A DNA stretch of 64,000 bases from Flavicella sediminum (GTDB taxonomy: Bacteria > Bacteroidota > Bacteroidia > Flavobacteriales > Flavobacteriaceae), in the NCBI RefSeq assembly GCF_006381105.1, contig NZ_VDET01000002.1:775546-839545 (forward strand). Reading direction: 5' to 3'. Under the pieces are notes generated by a model, which had not been told where the DNA came from, did no database searches, and saw only the letters and a list, made by a program, of their open reading frames with translations. The position numbers and the translations under genes are program-made. This document shows positions 8,186-16,155 of the stretch, piece after piece (the stretch's first letter is position 1; the number at the start of each line of letters is the position of its first letter).

Positions 8186-10036
8186 TTATTGTCCATTTAA
8201 ATAGTCCAATCTTCTCAATACCTGAGGCTCTTCTAATACGTTTGCATGCACTTTGTTCTTGTCTAAATGAAAACTGTAGTTCATGGCACAATCTTGCATC
8301 AATACGATAGAATTTAAAATCAACAAAGCTTCAGCACCGTCTCTAGAATCGTACAAAGCTTGCGTCATGCTATTGGCTGGGTTTTCTGTTTTCGACAAAC
8401 CTAAAAACTCAGCGGCTCTTACTTTGTTGATCAATTCAGTATCGTTCTTGGCAATTTCTTTGATTTCACTGGCCAATTCTTTTGCTTCCGTTCCAAAAGC
8501 ACTGGCACTGATCAACGCCCAATAACGCACCCAAGGATCATTTGCTTGCAAGGCTTTTTGAAGTTTCGACTTTGCTTTGTCAAAATCCAACAACATTAAA
8601 TTCGAAGTCTTTAAATAGGTTTTGATGTCCTTTTTATGTTTTTGTCCAAAAGCTACCGGATTTTCAAAGGCATTTTTAATTAAATAAAACTCAGGATAAA
8701 AAGACAAATCGGGCATGCTTACAATACGCTTGTTCAAATTGGCTCTTAGTTCTTTGACTATTTTCTTGTATTCCGCTTTAGCAGCTAAATTATGCAACTC
8801 ATAAGGATCTTTTTCCACATCGTACAATTCTTCGGCTTGTTTTGGCTCGAAAAATTTAGACTGGTCTGCATTTAATTTTCCTTCTTTGTACAACTTGATC
8901 CATTCCTGATAGCCCAACTGCTTGTAGCGGTAGTTGTTCATTAAGCCATCAAAATTAAAAGGCTCGTAGTTTCTGGTGTATTTGTATTTTCCTTTTCTTA
9001 CCGCACGTACCATGTCGTATTTCTCATCCATACGGTTGGTATAACTAAAAGTCTCCGTACGCTTTGCCAAATTCTTAGCAGAAACTCCTTTTCCTAAAAA
9101 CGGCTTTCCATCCATTTCCTTCGGAACCTCAACACCTGCCAAATTTAAAACCGTAGCACCAAAATCGATAAAACTGACAAAAGCATCATTTCTTGTACCT
9201 GCTTTTACGGCAACCAAATCTTTGAATTTAGTAGGAATATGTACCACCAACGGCACATGTACGCCCATTTCATTGATATAACCTTTGCTTCCTGGCAACA
9301 CACCACCATGATCGCCATAATAGAAAATAAAGGTATTTTCATACAAGCCATCTGCTTTCAATTTTGCCACAACAGCTCCTAACTGTCGATCCATTTCTTG
9401 CATCTTATCATGGTAACGTGCATGGGTATAGCGAAACAAATCGGTTTGCGGATGGTTGGGTTGAATGACCATTTTAGAGGCATCCGTTTTTGTCCCTGCT
9501 TTTACATCAGCTTCTGTAAAATGCAAACGACTTTCATGGGTGGTTTCTATATTGTGTACATAGAAAAATGGTTGATTTGGTTTGCGATCTCTCCAAGTAG
9601 ATTTTTTTGAAGACTTGTCCCACACCCCTTCACTGGTACTAATATTATAATCTTCTTTTGCATTGTTTGCTGTATAATAACCTGCTTTGCGCAAATACGC
9701 AGGAAACATATCCGTTCCCTCTGGCATTGGTACTTTTACCATTCTTCTGTGGTAATGTGTTGCCAATCTAGGTCCGTAAGAAGAAGAAATTAAGGTAGAT
9801 CTTGCTGCACTACATACCGGTGTGTTTGAAAAAGCATGGTTAAAAACCACACCACTTTTTGCCAAACTTTCAATATTTGGGGTTTCAGCGCCGGTTGTAT
9901 CATATAATTTTAAATAATGTTTGGAATTGTCTTCTGATACAATCCATACGATATTTGGTCTTTCTTCATTTTGGGCTTTTAAGGAACTCGTTCCTAATTG
10001 AAGCAAAACAACGACAAGCAAAAATTTAAATTTCAT
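8186..10036 (-). CDS. Type I sulfatase, S1 family (N-sulfoglucosamine sulfohydrolase-like)
   Basis: A 616-residue exported sulfatase with signal peptide ending at LKAQ. The metal-binding start is IVWIVSEDNS, the active-site motif CSAARSTL places the formylglycine precursor at Cys75 (C-x-A-x-R form), and FYYGDHGGVLPGSKG is the second metal-binding region. The Ala-type motif and general layout recall the S1_8 heparan N-sulfatase group, but the subfamily is a guess. The last 120 residues look helical (HEAT-like) beyond the sulfatase fold. It would remove sulfate esters in the periplasm. It lies between hairpins on both sides, downstream of the GH29 gene. Confidence 0.85.
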   Translation of the reverse strand: MKFKFLLVVVLLQLGTSSLKAQNEERPNIVWIVSEDNSKHYLKLYDTTGAETPNIESLAKSGVVFNHAFSNTPVCSAARSTLISSSYGPRLATHYHRRMVKVPMPEGTDMFPAYLRKAGYYTANNAKEDYNISTSEGVWDKSSKKSTWRDRKPNQPFFYVHNIETTHESRLHFTEADVKAGTKTDASKMVIQPNHPQTDLFRYTHARYHDKMQEMDRQLGAVVAKLKADGLYENTFIFYYGDHGGVLPGSKGYINEMGVHVPLVVHIPTKFKDLVAVKAGTRNDAFVSFIDFGATVLNLAGVEVPKEMDGKPFLGKGVSAKNLAKRTETFSYTNRMDEKYDMVRAVRKGKYKYTRNYEPFNFDGLMNNYRYKQLGYQEWIKLYKEGKLNADQSKFFEPKQAEELYDVEKDPYELHNLAAKAEYKKIVKELRANLNKRIVSMPDLSFYPEFYLIKNAFENPVAFGQKHKKDIKTYLKTSNLMLLDFDKAKSKLQKALQANDPWVRYWALISASAFGTEAKELASEIKEIAKNDTELINKVRAAEFLGLSKTENPANSMTQALYDSRDGAEALLILNSIVLMQDCAMNYSFHLDKNKVHANVLEEPQVLRRLDYLNGQ

Positions 10037-10076
10037 TTTCTTTTTTATTTATAATTCCAAGCAATTTACCTATTCT

Positions 10077-10116
10077 TCGAAAAACAAACCCCACCTAAAG
10101 CATTTTTAAGTAGGGT
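10077..10116 (-). terminator. Terminator-like hairpin between GH29 and sulfatase genes
   Basis: On the minus strand ACCCTACTT pairs with AGGTGGGGT over all nine positions (two G-U pairs), followed by TTTGTTTTTC. It lies 30 nt past the GH29 stop and about 40 nt before the next start codon, similar to the hairpin at 8085-8125. Confidence 0.65.
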
Positions 10117-10146
10117 CGTTTTATCTCAATTTTGGCTGTATTTTAA

Positions 10147-11706
10147 TTAATCTACATGCGATTCAACAGCACCACCAATGGCATTTTCTTTATAGCCTTC
10201 CAAAGTAATTTTGTAAGCATGTGCGTATTTAGAAGGTAAACTTGTTGGCGATTTGATCACCACTCCTCTTTCATCTCTTACCCATTCTACTGCTTCATCA
10301 CTTCCTAACAATTCTATTTTTTCAATTTTAGAATTTAAGGCACCAATATCTGTACTTAACGATTTTAATACCGTCACCACTTTTGGTGCATCCATTACTG
10401 TGGCATACAAAATTTTCTCTCCCTTTTTTACATAACGGATGTCGTTATTTTTGTAGACAATTTTTAATTTTTCAATTTTATGACCACCTTCTGGCAAACG
10501 TGTTGGTCCTTCTCCAAAAACTTTCCAAGGACGTGTTCCGTAAATAGATTCTCCGTTTACTTCTAACCAAGCACCCATTTCTTCTAATAAATAAGCCATT
10601 TCTTTAGGAATAGATCCATCTGGATTTGGAGGTACATTTAACAACATACATCCATTTTTAGCCACAATATCAACAAGAATATCAACCAACTCATTTGGTG
10701 TTTTGTATTTTGCTCCTGGACGGAAAAACCATTGTCCCGGAGAAGTATCTGTCAACCAAACTTCTTGTTTCGGTTGGTTTGGTCTACCTCTTTCGTAGTC
10801 TTTAATGGCAGTGGCTTCTGGAAATGTAGATTCTTTATACGCCACAGCTACATCTTTACCCCATTGCTGACCTTTGTTGTAGTAGTAAGCCAAAAACTTT
10901 TGACGACTTTCTTCCGTCATATTTTCTAACCACCAGTCAAACCAAATTAAATCAGGTTGGTATACATCAATATATTCTTTCAGTTTTGCCCACCATTCTT
11001 TGTAAAAACGCTTGTCTGGAGTTTCAGAGTCTAAAGCATGCGGACTTGTATATAAGTCGTAATCTTTTGGGTTGATGTTTCCATGTGCGTGTGCAGGCGC
11101 AAAATATTGCCAAGTAAATGCATGGTGAAACGAAGCCATAAACTTCAATCCTGTTGCTTCAATTTCTTTTTTCAAAGCAGCTGAAGGATCAATACCTCCA
11201 TAATTCATAGAATTCCAACGTGTAGATTTGGCATCCCACATAGCAAAATTATCATGGTGCATGGCTACAGGACCTGCAAACTTAGCCCCTGATAATTTGA
11301 ACAATCTTGCCCATTCTTTGGCATCAAAACCTGTCGGTTTAAATTCTTCAATTATTTCGATATACCCTTTTTCTTTAGGATCTCCATATTTTTTGGTATG
11401 ATGCACAAAATTGGTTGTAGGTTTGGCATTTTTTGTAGGCACTACCTTACCATCTGTATACATTTTCATACCATGCCAACCTGCATAATGTGTTTTTGGA
11501 TCTGCTCCTACAAAAGCGTTAGAAACGGGTCCCCAATGTGCATAAATTCCAAATTTAGCATCTTGAAACCATTGTGGTTCTTCATTTACTTTCTCCAAAG
11601 ATTTCCAATTTTCTTTGAACTTCTTTTGCGCTTCAACACTGTACGTAAAAACCGTACCGACAAGGGTCATAGCGAACACACATCTTTTCAGGTTGCTTAA
11701 TTGCAT
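10147..11706 (-). CDS. GH29 alpha-L-fucosidase, secreted
   Basis: A 519-residue protein with a signal peptide (cleavage after SVEAQ, about residue 27). The GH29 core follows: WFQDAKFGIYAHWG (46-59), the HHDNFAMWDA region (150-159) and PDLIWFDWW with the likely nucleophile Asp257, then a C-terminal beta-sandwich. GH29 enzymes retain configuration and release alpha-L-fucose (some act on related sugars). The catalytic core is complete; the acid/base residue is variable in this family and was not assigned. It has its own upstream region carrying the repeated element at 11799-11830 and a hairpin after its stop, so it may be a separate transcription unit in the cluster. With the neighbouring sulfatases it suggests a sulfated fucose-containing glycan. 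Confidence 0.9.
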   Translation of the reverse strand: MQLSNLKRCVFAMTLVGTVFTYSVEAQKKFKENWKSLEKVNEEPQWFQDAKFGIYAHWGPVSNAFVGADPKTHYAGWHGMKMYTDGKVVPTKNAKPTTNFVHHTKKYGDPKEKGYIEIIEEFKPTGFDAKEWARLFKLSGAKFAGPVAMHHDNFAMWDAKSTRWNSMNYGGIDPSAALKKEIEATGLKFMASFHHAFTWQYFAPAHAHGNINPKDYDLYTSPHALDSETPDKRFYKEWWAKLKEYIDVYQPDLIWFDWWLENMTEESRQKFLAYYYNKGQQWGKDVAVAYKESTFPEATAIKDYERGRPNQPKQEVWLTDTSPGQWFFRPGAKYKTPNELVDILVDIVAKNGCMLLNVPPNPDGSIPKEMAYLLEEMGAWLEVNGESIYGTRPWKVFGEGPTRLPEGGHKIEKLKIVYKNNDIRYVKKGEKILYATVMDAPKVVTVLKSLSTDIGALNSKIEKIELLGSDEAVEWVRDERGVVIKSPTSLPSKYAHAYKITLEGYKENAIGGAVESHVD

Positions 11707-11798
11707 ATTTTTATTTTTAGTAATTTCCTATTTATAATTGCTCTCTGTTGAATTCGTTTCAACAAGTAACAAAACTACGTGTAACAGCTATATTTCTA

Positions 11799-11830
11799 TT
11801 TAACAAATGATTTTGTTTGTAGCATAAATG
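11799..11830 (-). promoter_or_regulatory. Shared upstream element, copy A (before GH29 gene)
   Basis: The plus-strand sequence TTTAACAAATGATTTTGTTT plus TAGCATAAATG is nearly identical to the copy at 15326-15358 and related to the one at 16031-16062. It lies about 95-125 nt before the GH29 start codon. Candidate binding site for the cluster's regulator. Confidence 0.5.
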
Positions 11831-11837
11831 TGTTTTT

Positions 11838-13691
11838 TTAGATTTTTGGTAGTATCTTTTTAGGAATCTCTATTTTTTTATCATCGGCACCTTTGGCAAA
11901 ATCTGAGCGATTGTAATCGTTCTTTTTCACCCAGTTACTTTCAATACGACCATCACCTAGTGTAATATTTCCTAACTTTTTTCGGAACCAATCTGCCAAT
12001 TCCTTGTATTCCGTATCGTTCGCCACATTGTTTCTTTCCATGGGATCTACACGCAAATCATAAAGTGCCATTTCTACATGAGCTCGTGGAGCATCTAAGC
12101 CCCATTTCACATCAATATTAGGTCGTTGTTTGTTACTTGCTTTGGCGTTGCTTTTTCTATTTCGCATAGAAAAGGAAAAATCTTTTGTTCGTAAAAATGC
12201 TCTTGGTCCAACCACATGATTGAATTCCCCTAGTACATAATCTCTAGTTAATTTTTTATCTGTCAACACTTCGGCTAAATCGTAACCATCTAAATATTCA
12301 AATTCTTGCTTAGACAAATCTGCACCACCAGCCGCAAGTACTGTTGGCATAATATCTACATATTCAGCAAAACCCGTAAATACTTTTCCAGCTTTGAATT
12401 TCTTTTCTTCTGAAGAAACCACAATTGCCGTGGTATGATTTGACAATTCCCAAGGTGAAAATTTAGCTTCAATACCTTGTTCTCCTAATTGCCAACCATG
12501 ATCACCGCATACATATAGAATTAGATATTCTTGCTTGTTTTTCTTTGAATAATCTTTGAATGCTTGTATGGCTTTTCCTATTTGAGAATCTCCAAAAGCG
12601 CAAAAAGCATAATAATCACGAATGGCTTGTTGCTTTTCTTCATAGGTCATGGCATCCGTTTTCATTTTATCGTACAATTTCTTTAATTGTGCCGGTAATT
12701 TTTTCAGTTCCTTTTTATCAAATTCAGGAATGGCATATATTTTTCCTGCAAAACGATCTCTAAATTCCTTTGGAGGCATGACAGGTGTGTGTGGAAAATG
12801 ATAACTTAAACTGGTAAAAAAAGGTTTGCTTGTTACAACTCCTTTCATTTGTTTCCCTACGGGGGAAAAATAATTTTTATTCGTATTGTTTAAATAAGCT
12901 AAAAACTCTCGGGTAATATTTCCATCCAAGGTTTTATCTGCGGGCATGGAATTTACCCCTCCAATAATTAAATCGGGATTGCTACGTGTGTACGCATATA
13001 AAATATCCAACTCTTCCTCAACCTCAGCTTTTGTTTTTTTCTCTTCGGCAGTCAATTCTTTCACTCTAGAAAAAGATTTATGTACACCATTAGGATAGTA
13101 AAAATTTACTCTTGAATCCAACTTCGTGTATTTGCCGTTTACTTTTCCCCACTCCGTACTATTGTCCCAGTCGGTTGTGTTTTTATTCCCCCTTAACTCG
13201 GTTGAATTTACATATTGCTCATAAAAATTCGTTTCTCCACGAATGGCTTTTGGCTCCCAATTAAAAATATAGTAGCCTTTTTTACCAAACATAGCCGTTT
13301 GATATCCTTGCTCTGCCATTACTTGCGGCATGGTTTTGTTAAAAAAATCGGTTTGATTGTGTGTTTTTTCAAAACCGTAAATTCCAGAATGGTGTGGATA
13401 TTTACCCGTAATCATACTTCCCCTAGAAGGCGCACAAGCCGGTGAATTGCAATAAAAATTTGTAAAAACGGTTCCTTCTTTTGCCAAAGCATCTAAGTTT
13501 GGAGATTCCACATATCCTAAGGGGCTCTCTTTTTTACCTGATACAATTTCATTGTAATAGCTATTCGAATCCATACGTTGGTCATCCGTTACAATCCAAA
13601 GAACATTTGGTTTGGATTGGGCTTTTGTTTTTGACAAAAACACAAACGACACTAGCAATAGGAATGCTATTATTTTAAATTGGTTTTTCAT
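11838..13691 (-). CDS. Type I sulfatase, S1 family (iduronate-2-sulfatase-like)
   Basis: A 617-residue exported sulfatase (signal peptide ends about KTKAQ, residue 25). VLWIVTDDQRMDSNS binds the metal, CAPSRGSMITG is the standard C-x-P-x-R motif with formylglycine precursor Cys86, and CGDHGWQLGEQGIEAKF completes the metal site. The overall pattern, including GDHGWQLGEQG, is like the iduronate-2-sulfatase/S1_7 group; this subfamily call is tentative. Its ATG overlaps the stop of the upstream sulfatase by one base (TAATG), so the two are translationally coupled and likely strip two different sulfate positions from one substrate. Confidence 0.87.
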   Translation of the reverse strand: MKNQFKIIAFLLLVSFVFLSKTKAQSKPNVLWIVTDDQRMDSNSYYNEIVSGKKESPLGYVESPNLDALAKEGTVFTNFYCNSPACAPSRGSMITGKYPHHSGIYGFEKTHNQTDFFNKTMPQVMAEQGYQTAMFGKKGYYIFNWEPKAIRGETNFYEQYVNSTELRGNKNTTDWDNSTEWGKVNGKYTKLDSRVNFYYPNGVHKSFSRVKELTAEEKKTKAEVEEELDILYAYTRSNPDLIIGGVNSMPADKTLDGNITREFLAYLNNTNKNYFSPVGKQMKGVVTSKPFFTSLSYHFPHTPVMPPKEFRDRFAGKIYAIPEFDKKELKKLPAQLKKLYDKMKTDAMTYEEKQQAIRDYYAFCAFGDSQIGKAIQAFKDYSKKNKQEYLILYVCGDHGWQLGEQGIEAKFSPWELSNHTTAIVVSSEEKKFKAGKVFTGFAEYVDIMPTVLAAGGADLSKQEFEYLDGYDLAEVLTDKKLTRDYVLGEFNHVVGPRAFLRTKDFSFSMRNRKSNAKASNKQRPNIDVKWGLDAPRAHVEMALYDLRVDPMERNNVANDTEYKELADWFRKKLGNITLGDGRIESNWVKKNDYNRSDFAKGADDKKIEIPKKILPKI

Positions 13692-15256
13692 TAGTGCTTG
13701 ATTTTATTTTTTTTAGCTCTTGCTTTTTCTTGTTGTTTTAATACCGATTGGTAATCTCCTGTTAAATAAGGTTTCTTTTCAGCTGCATTAGCTTTTCTAT
13801 CAAAGAGAATTTTATACTTCGGATAATCATGCTCTTTAACCACGTGCTTTGCCAAATGCTTCAGTTTTTTATCGTACAGCGAACGCATTTTTTTCAATTG
13901 CTTTTTATACGCTGGGTTTGAAGCCAAATTTGCCATTTCCAATCGATCTTTTCCTAAGTGAAATAATTCTTCTGTAGGCTCCATACGGTGATCGGCATAT
14001 TGCCAATAAATATATTTCCAATCTTTTGTAACAACTGCCATTTCTTGAATTTCATCATTACCCCACATATTGGTCAGCGTTACGGCTTCTCTCCCAAACT
14101 TTTTAGGTTTGACTATTAAGGTTTGTAAGGCTTCACCATCCATGTTTTTAGGAATTTTTATGCCTGCGTAACTTAAAATCGTAGGCGCCATATCTATATT
14201 TCCTGTTACAACGTCTCTTTGTACTCCTTTATTTTCAGCCGTTCTTGGATCGTAAATAATTAAGGGAGATTTAGAAGCTTCTTCATAAGGCAATACTTTT
14301 CCTCCAAAACTATGCGCTCCGCAACTGTAACCATTGTCACTTGTAAAAATGATGATGGTATTCTCATCAACCCCCAATTCTTCTAAAGATTTACGAATCA
14401 TTCCTAAAGAATAATCCACTCCATGAATTAACTGATTGTATTTTTGAATTGCCTCTTGGTAATTTTCTTCGGAATCTCTCCAAAAATCGTAGGCATTGTA
14501 TTGTCGACCCGTTTTTGCTTGTGGCGCTAAATGTGTTGCATTTTCAGCTCCATAATTAGCGGGCTTCTTGTATTTTTTATTTTTATACACATAGTCGAAA
14601 TACCTATCGGGTGTAAATGGCAAATGTGGTGCCTTATAACTAATAGACATGCAAAAAGGCTTACCTGATTGCTTTGCAGATTTTATAAAATCGTGCGCCC
14701 ATGCTCCATAAGCCCTTGTACTGTGTGGGTATTTTTTAGCATAAGAAGCAATACACGGATTTTTTGCTGTTTGGTAATTTGTTTGTCCCGGACCTCCGCC
14801 CCATTGATCAAAAGCAGTTGTTGGCAAGGCATCATTCGTGCTTTCATTCCAATCATCACCATCAGAAACTGCAAAACCAAATTTCCCAGCAAAACCAGTA
14901 TAATACCCCGCTCTTCTTAAAATTAATGGATATGAATTCTCGAATTTTTCTGGCTTCAAAGGACCGTGCATAAAATTACATCCTGTTTTGTACTCATACA
15001 TACCTGTCATGATAGTGGCACGACTTGACATGCAAATAGCGGTTGTATTGTAGTGGTTCATAAACTGAACACCTTCACTAGCAAGGTTGTCCATATTTGG
15101 GGTGACCACCTGTGTATTTCCGTAACAGCCCGTCGCAATACTGGTTTGATCATCCGATAATAAAAAAATAATATTCGGACGCTTGTCGCTTTGTGCATAA
15201 CAAAAACTACTCCATGAAAATAAAATGACTGCAACTGTATTTTTTAGCAAACCCAT
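13691..15256 (-). CDS. Type I sulfatase, S1 family, with CMSSR active-site motif
   Basis: A 521-residue exported sulfatase (signal peptide ends CYAQ, residue 22). IIFLLSDDQTSIATGCYGN carries the first metal ligands, AICMSSRATIMTG carries the formylglycine precursor Cys75, and FTSDNGYSCGAHSFGGK is the second metal region. The active-site motif has Ser at the position that is Pro or Ala in the classical C-x-P/A-x-R signature, a minor variant. It is the first gene of a two-sulfatase unit (TAATG junction with the next) and is preceded by shared element copy B. Substrate unknown; periplasmic. Confidence 0.86.
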   Translation of the reverse strand: MGLLKNTVAVILFSWSSFCYAQSDKRPNIIFLLSDDQTSIATGCYGNTQVVTPNMDNLASEGVQFMNHYNTTAICMSSRATIMTGMYEYKTGCNFMHGPLKPEKFENSYPLILRRAGYYTGFAGKFGFAVSDGDDWNESTNDALPTTAFDQWGGGPGQTNYQTAKNPCIASYAKKYPHSTRAYGAWAHDFIKSAKQSGKPFCMSISYKAPHLPFTPDRYFDYVYKNKKYKKPANYGAENATHLAPQAKTGRQYNAYDFWRDSEENYQEAIQKYNQLIHGVDYSLGMIRKSLEELGVDENTIIIFTSDNGYSCGAHSFGGKVLPYEEASKSPLIIYDPRTAENKGVQRDVVTGNIDMAPTILSYAGIKIPKNMDGEALQTLIVKPKKFGREAVTLTNMWGNDEIQEMAVVTKDWKYIYWQYADHRMEPTEELFHLGKDRLEMANLASNPAYKKQLKKMRSLYDKKLKHLAKHVVKEHDYPKYKILFDRKANAAEKKPYLTGDYQSVLKQQEKARAKKNKIKH

Positions 15257-15325
15257 AGTTTTTTTTTACTGATTTAAAATTTAATATCACTTCCTAACAA
15301 AAATACCACTTGCTTAAGGCGCCGC

Positions 15326-15358
15326 TTTAAACAAATGATTTTGTTTCTAGCATAAATG
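15326..15358 (-). promoter_or_regulatory. Shared upstream element, copy B (before sulfatase pair)
   Basis: TTTAAACAAATGATTTTGTT followed by TCTAGCATAAATG (plus strand) matches copy A at nearly every position over about 32 nt. It lies 70-100 nt upstream of the sulfatase start at 15256. Confidence 0.5.
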
Positions 15359-15414
15359 GTTTTACTAGGCTGTATAAGTACATTACAAGAAATACGAGCC
15401 ATACAAAATATTAG

Positions 15415-15488
15415 AATGTCTCCTCTAGAAGAGTCGAGAGCTTATAAATCTCGAAATCAATAATTTCGATTCCACTCGACCTGACATT
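15415..15488. repeat. Three-tier nested inverted repeat downstream of truncated glycosidase
   Basis: Nested complementary arms: AATGTC (15415-15420) with GACATT (15483-15488), GTCGAG (15433-15438) with CTCGAC (15475-15480), and TCGAAAT (15451-15457) with ATTTCGA (15463-15469). It lies between the truncated glycosidase and the sulfatase pair. It could be a degenerate terminator, a dispersed palindromic repeat, or a scar of the event that removed the rest of the glycosidase. Confidence 0.45.
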
Positions 15489-15501
15489 ATAAGAACATTT
15501 A

Positions 15502-15828
15502 TTATGATGTAAAAATGCACCCAATTTTCATTAGATGCATCTTAAAAAAGGAAGTAAAATTAGAAACGGCATGTGCTATTTCAGAATGTGTTACCCAAAC
15601 CCAACCCGGTGCTTTTGGCCAACGTGAGTAAAACATATGGTAAAGATTGTCTTCTCCTTTTACTAGAGAACCTCCCCAAATACTCATCGTATCATTGGAA
15701 AAAACAGATTTGGGTGAAACTTTTCCGAATTCAATTTTATAATTTTCTACACGTTTGGTTTTCTGTGGCGACTTGCTACAAGAAGTGAATAGTGCAATTG
15801 TAATTGCTAAGGATACTATATATTTCAT
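15502..15828 (-). pseudogene. Truncated glycoside hydrolase (paralog of the 5630-8068 propeller)
   Basis: A 108-codon frame with a lipoprotein signal (LFTSCSKS, Cys17). The section IWGGSLVKGEDNLYHMFYSRW and then HSEIAHAVS aligns with YWGGRPVKDKDGKYHMNVTRW and STVAHVVS of the 812-residue protein at 5630-8068. Similarity ends after HAVS (about 15560); the last 23 or so codons are unrelated sequence up to a stop. So the 5' end of a five-bladed-propeller glycosidase gene survives and the rest has been lost. A perfect LacI-type palindrome and shared element copy C lie upstream, so its promoter region may still be regulated. It may still yield a short lipoprotein, but not an enzyme. Confidence 0.7.
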
Positions 15829-15874
15829 ACGATGTCATTTTTATGTATTTATGAAAACAAACCTTTTATCAAAA

Positions 15875-15894
15875 TTTCGGAAACGTTTCCGAAA
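15875..15894. promoter_or_regulatory. Perfect 20-bp palindrome, LacI/GalR-family-type operator
   Basis: TTTCGGAAACGTTTCCGAAA is its own reverse complement over 20 bases and has the central GAAACGTTTC typical of LacI-family operators. It is 47 nt upstream of the truncated glycosidase start codon. No LacI-family gene lies in the window, so the regulator must be elsewhere. Confidence 0.65.
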
Positions 15895-16030
15895 GGCTTA
15901 TTTTTTTTAAAAAAAATTATCCAGTACAAAACTATAGTGCGTTTAGTTAGATTTTTCAAACTTAGAAAACAGACCTAGTCGTTTTATCAAAAACTGTTTA
16001 CCAAAGATATTTCAATTATTTATGAGAATC

Positions 16031-16062
16031 TTAAACGAATGATTTTATTGCCGCTACATATG
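16031..16062 (-). promoter_or_regulatory. Shared upstream element, copy C (diverged)
   Basis: TTAAACGAATGATTTTATTG followed by CCGCTACATATG resembles copies A and B in its first half (TTAAAC-AATGATTTT-TT) and less in its second. It lies about 200 nt upstream of the truncated glycosidase, in the 327-nt gap (15829-16155) that also holds the palindrome and the M1 peptidase terminator. Confidence 0.35.
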
Positions 16063-16104
16063 ATTTTTCAAAGACTTAAAAACGACTATACAAATGCTAG
16101 ACAC

Positions 16105-16135
16105 AAAAAAAGCTGCCCAAATGGACAGCTTTTTT
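16105..16135 (-). terminator. Rho-independent terminator of the M1 peptidase transcript
   Basis: On the minus strand AAAAAGCTGTCC and GGGCAGCTTTTT form a stem with a short loop, ending in a run of T. It starts about 20 nt past the peptidase stop codon. Confidence 0.85.
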
Positions 16136-16155
16136 AAAAACTTATAAATAGTGTT

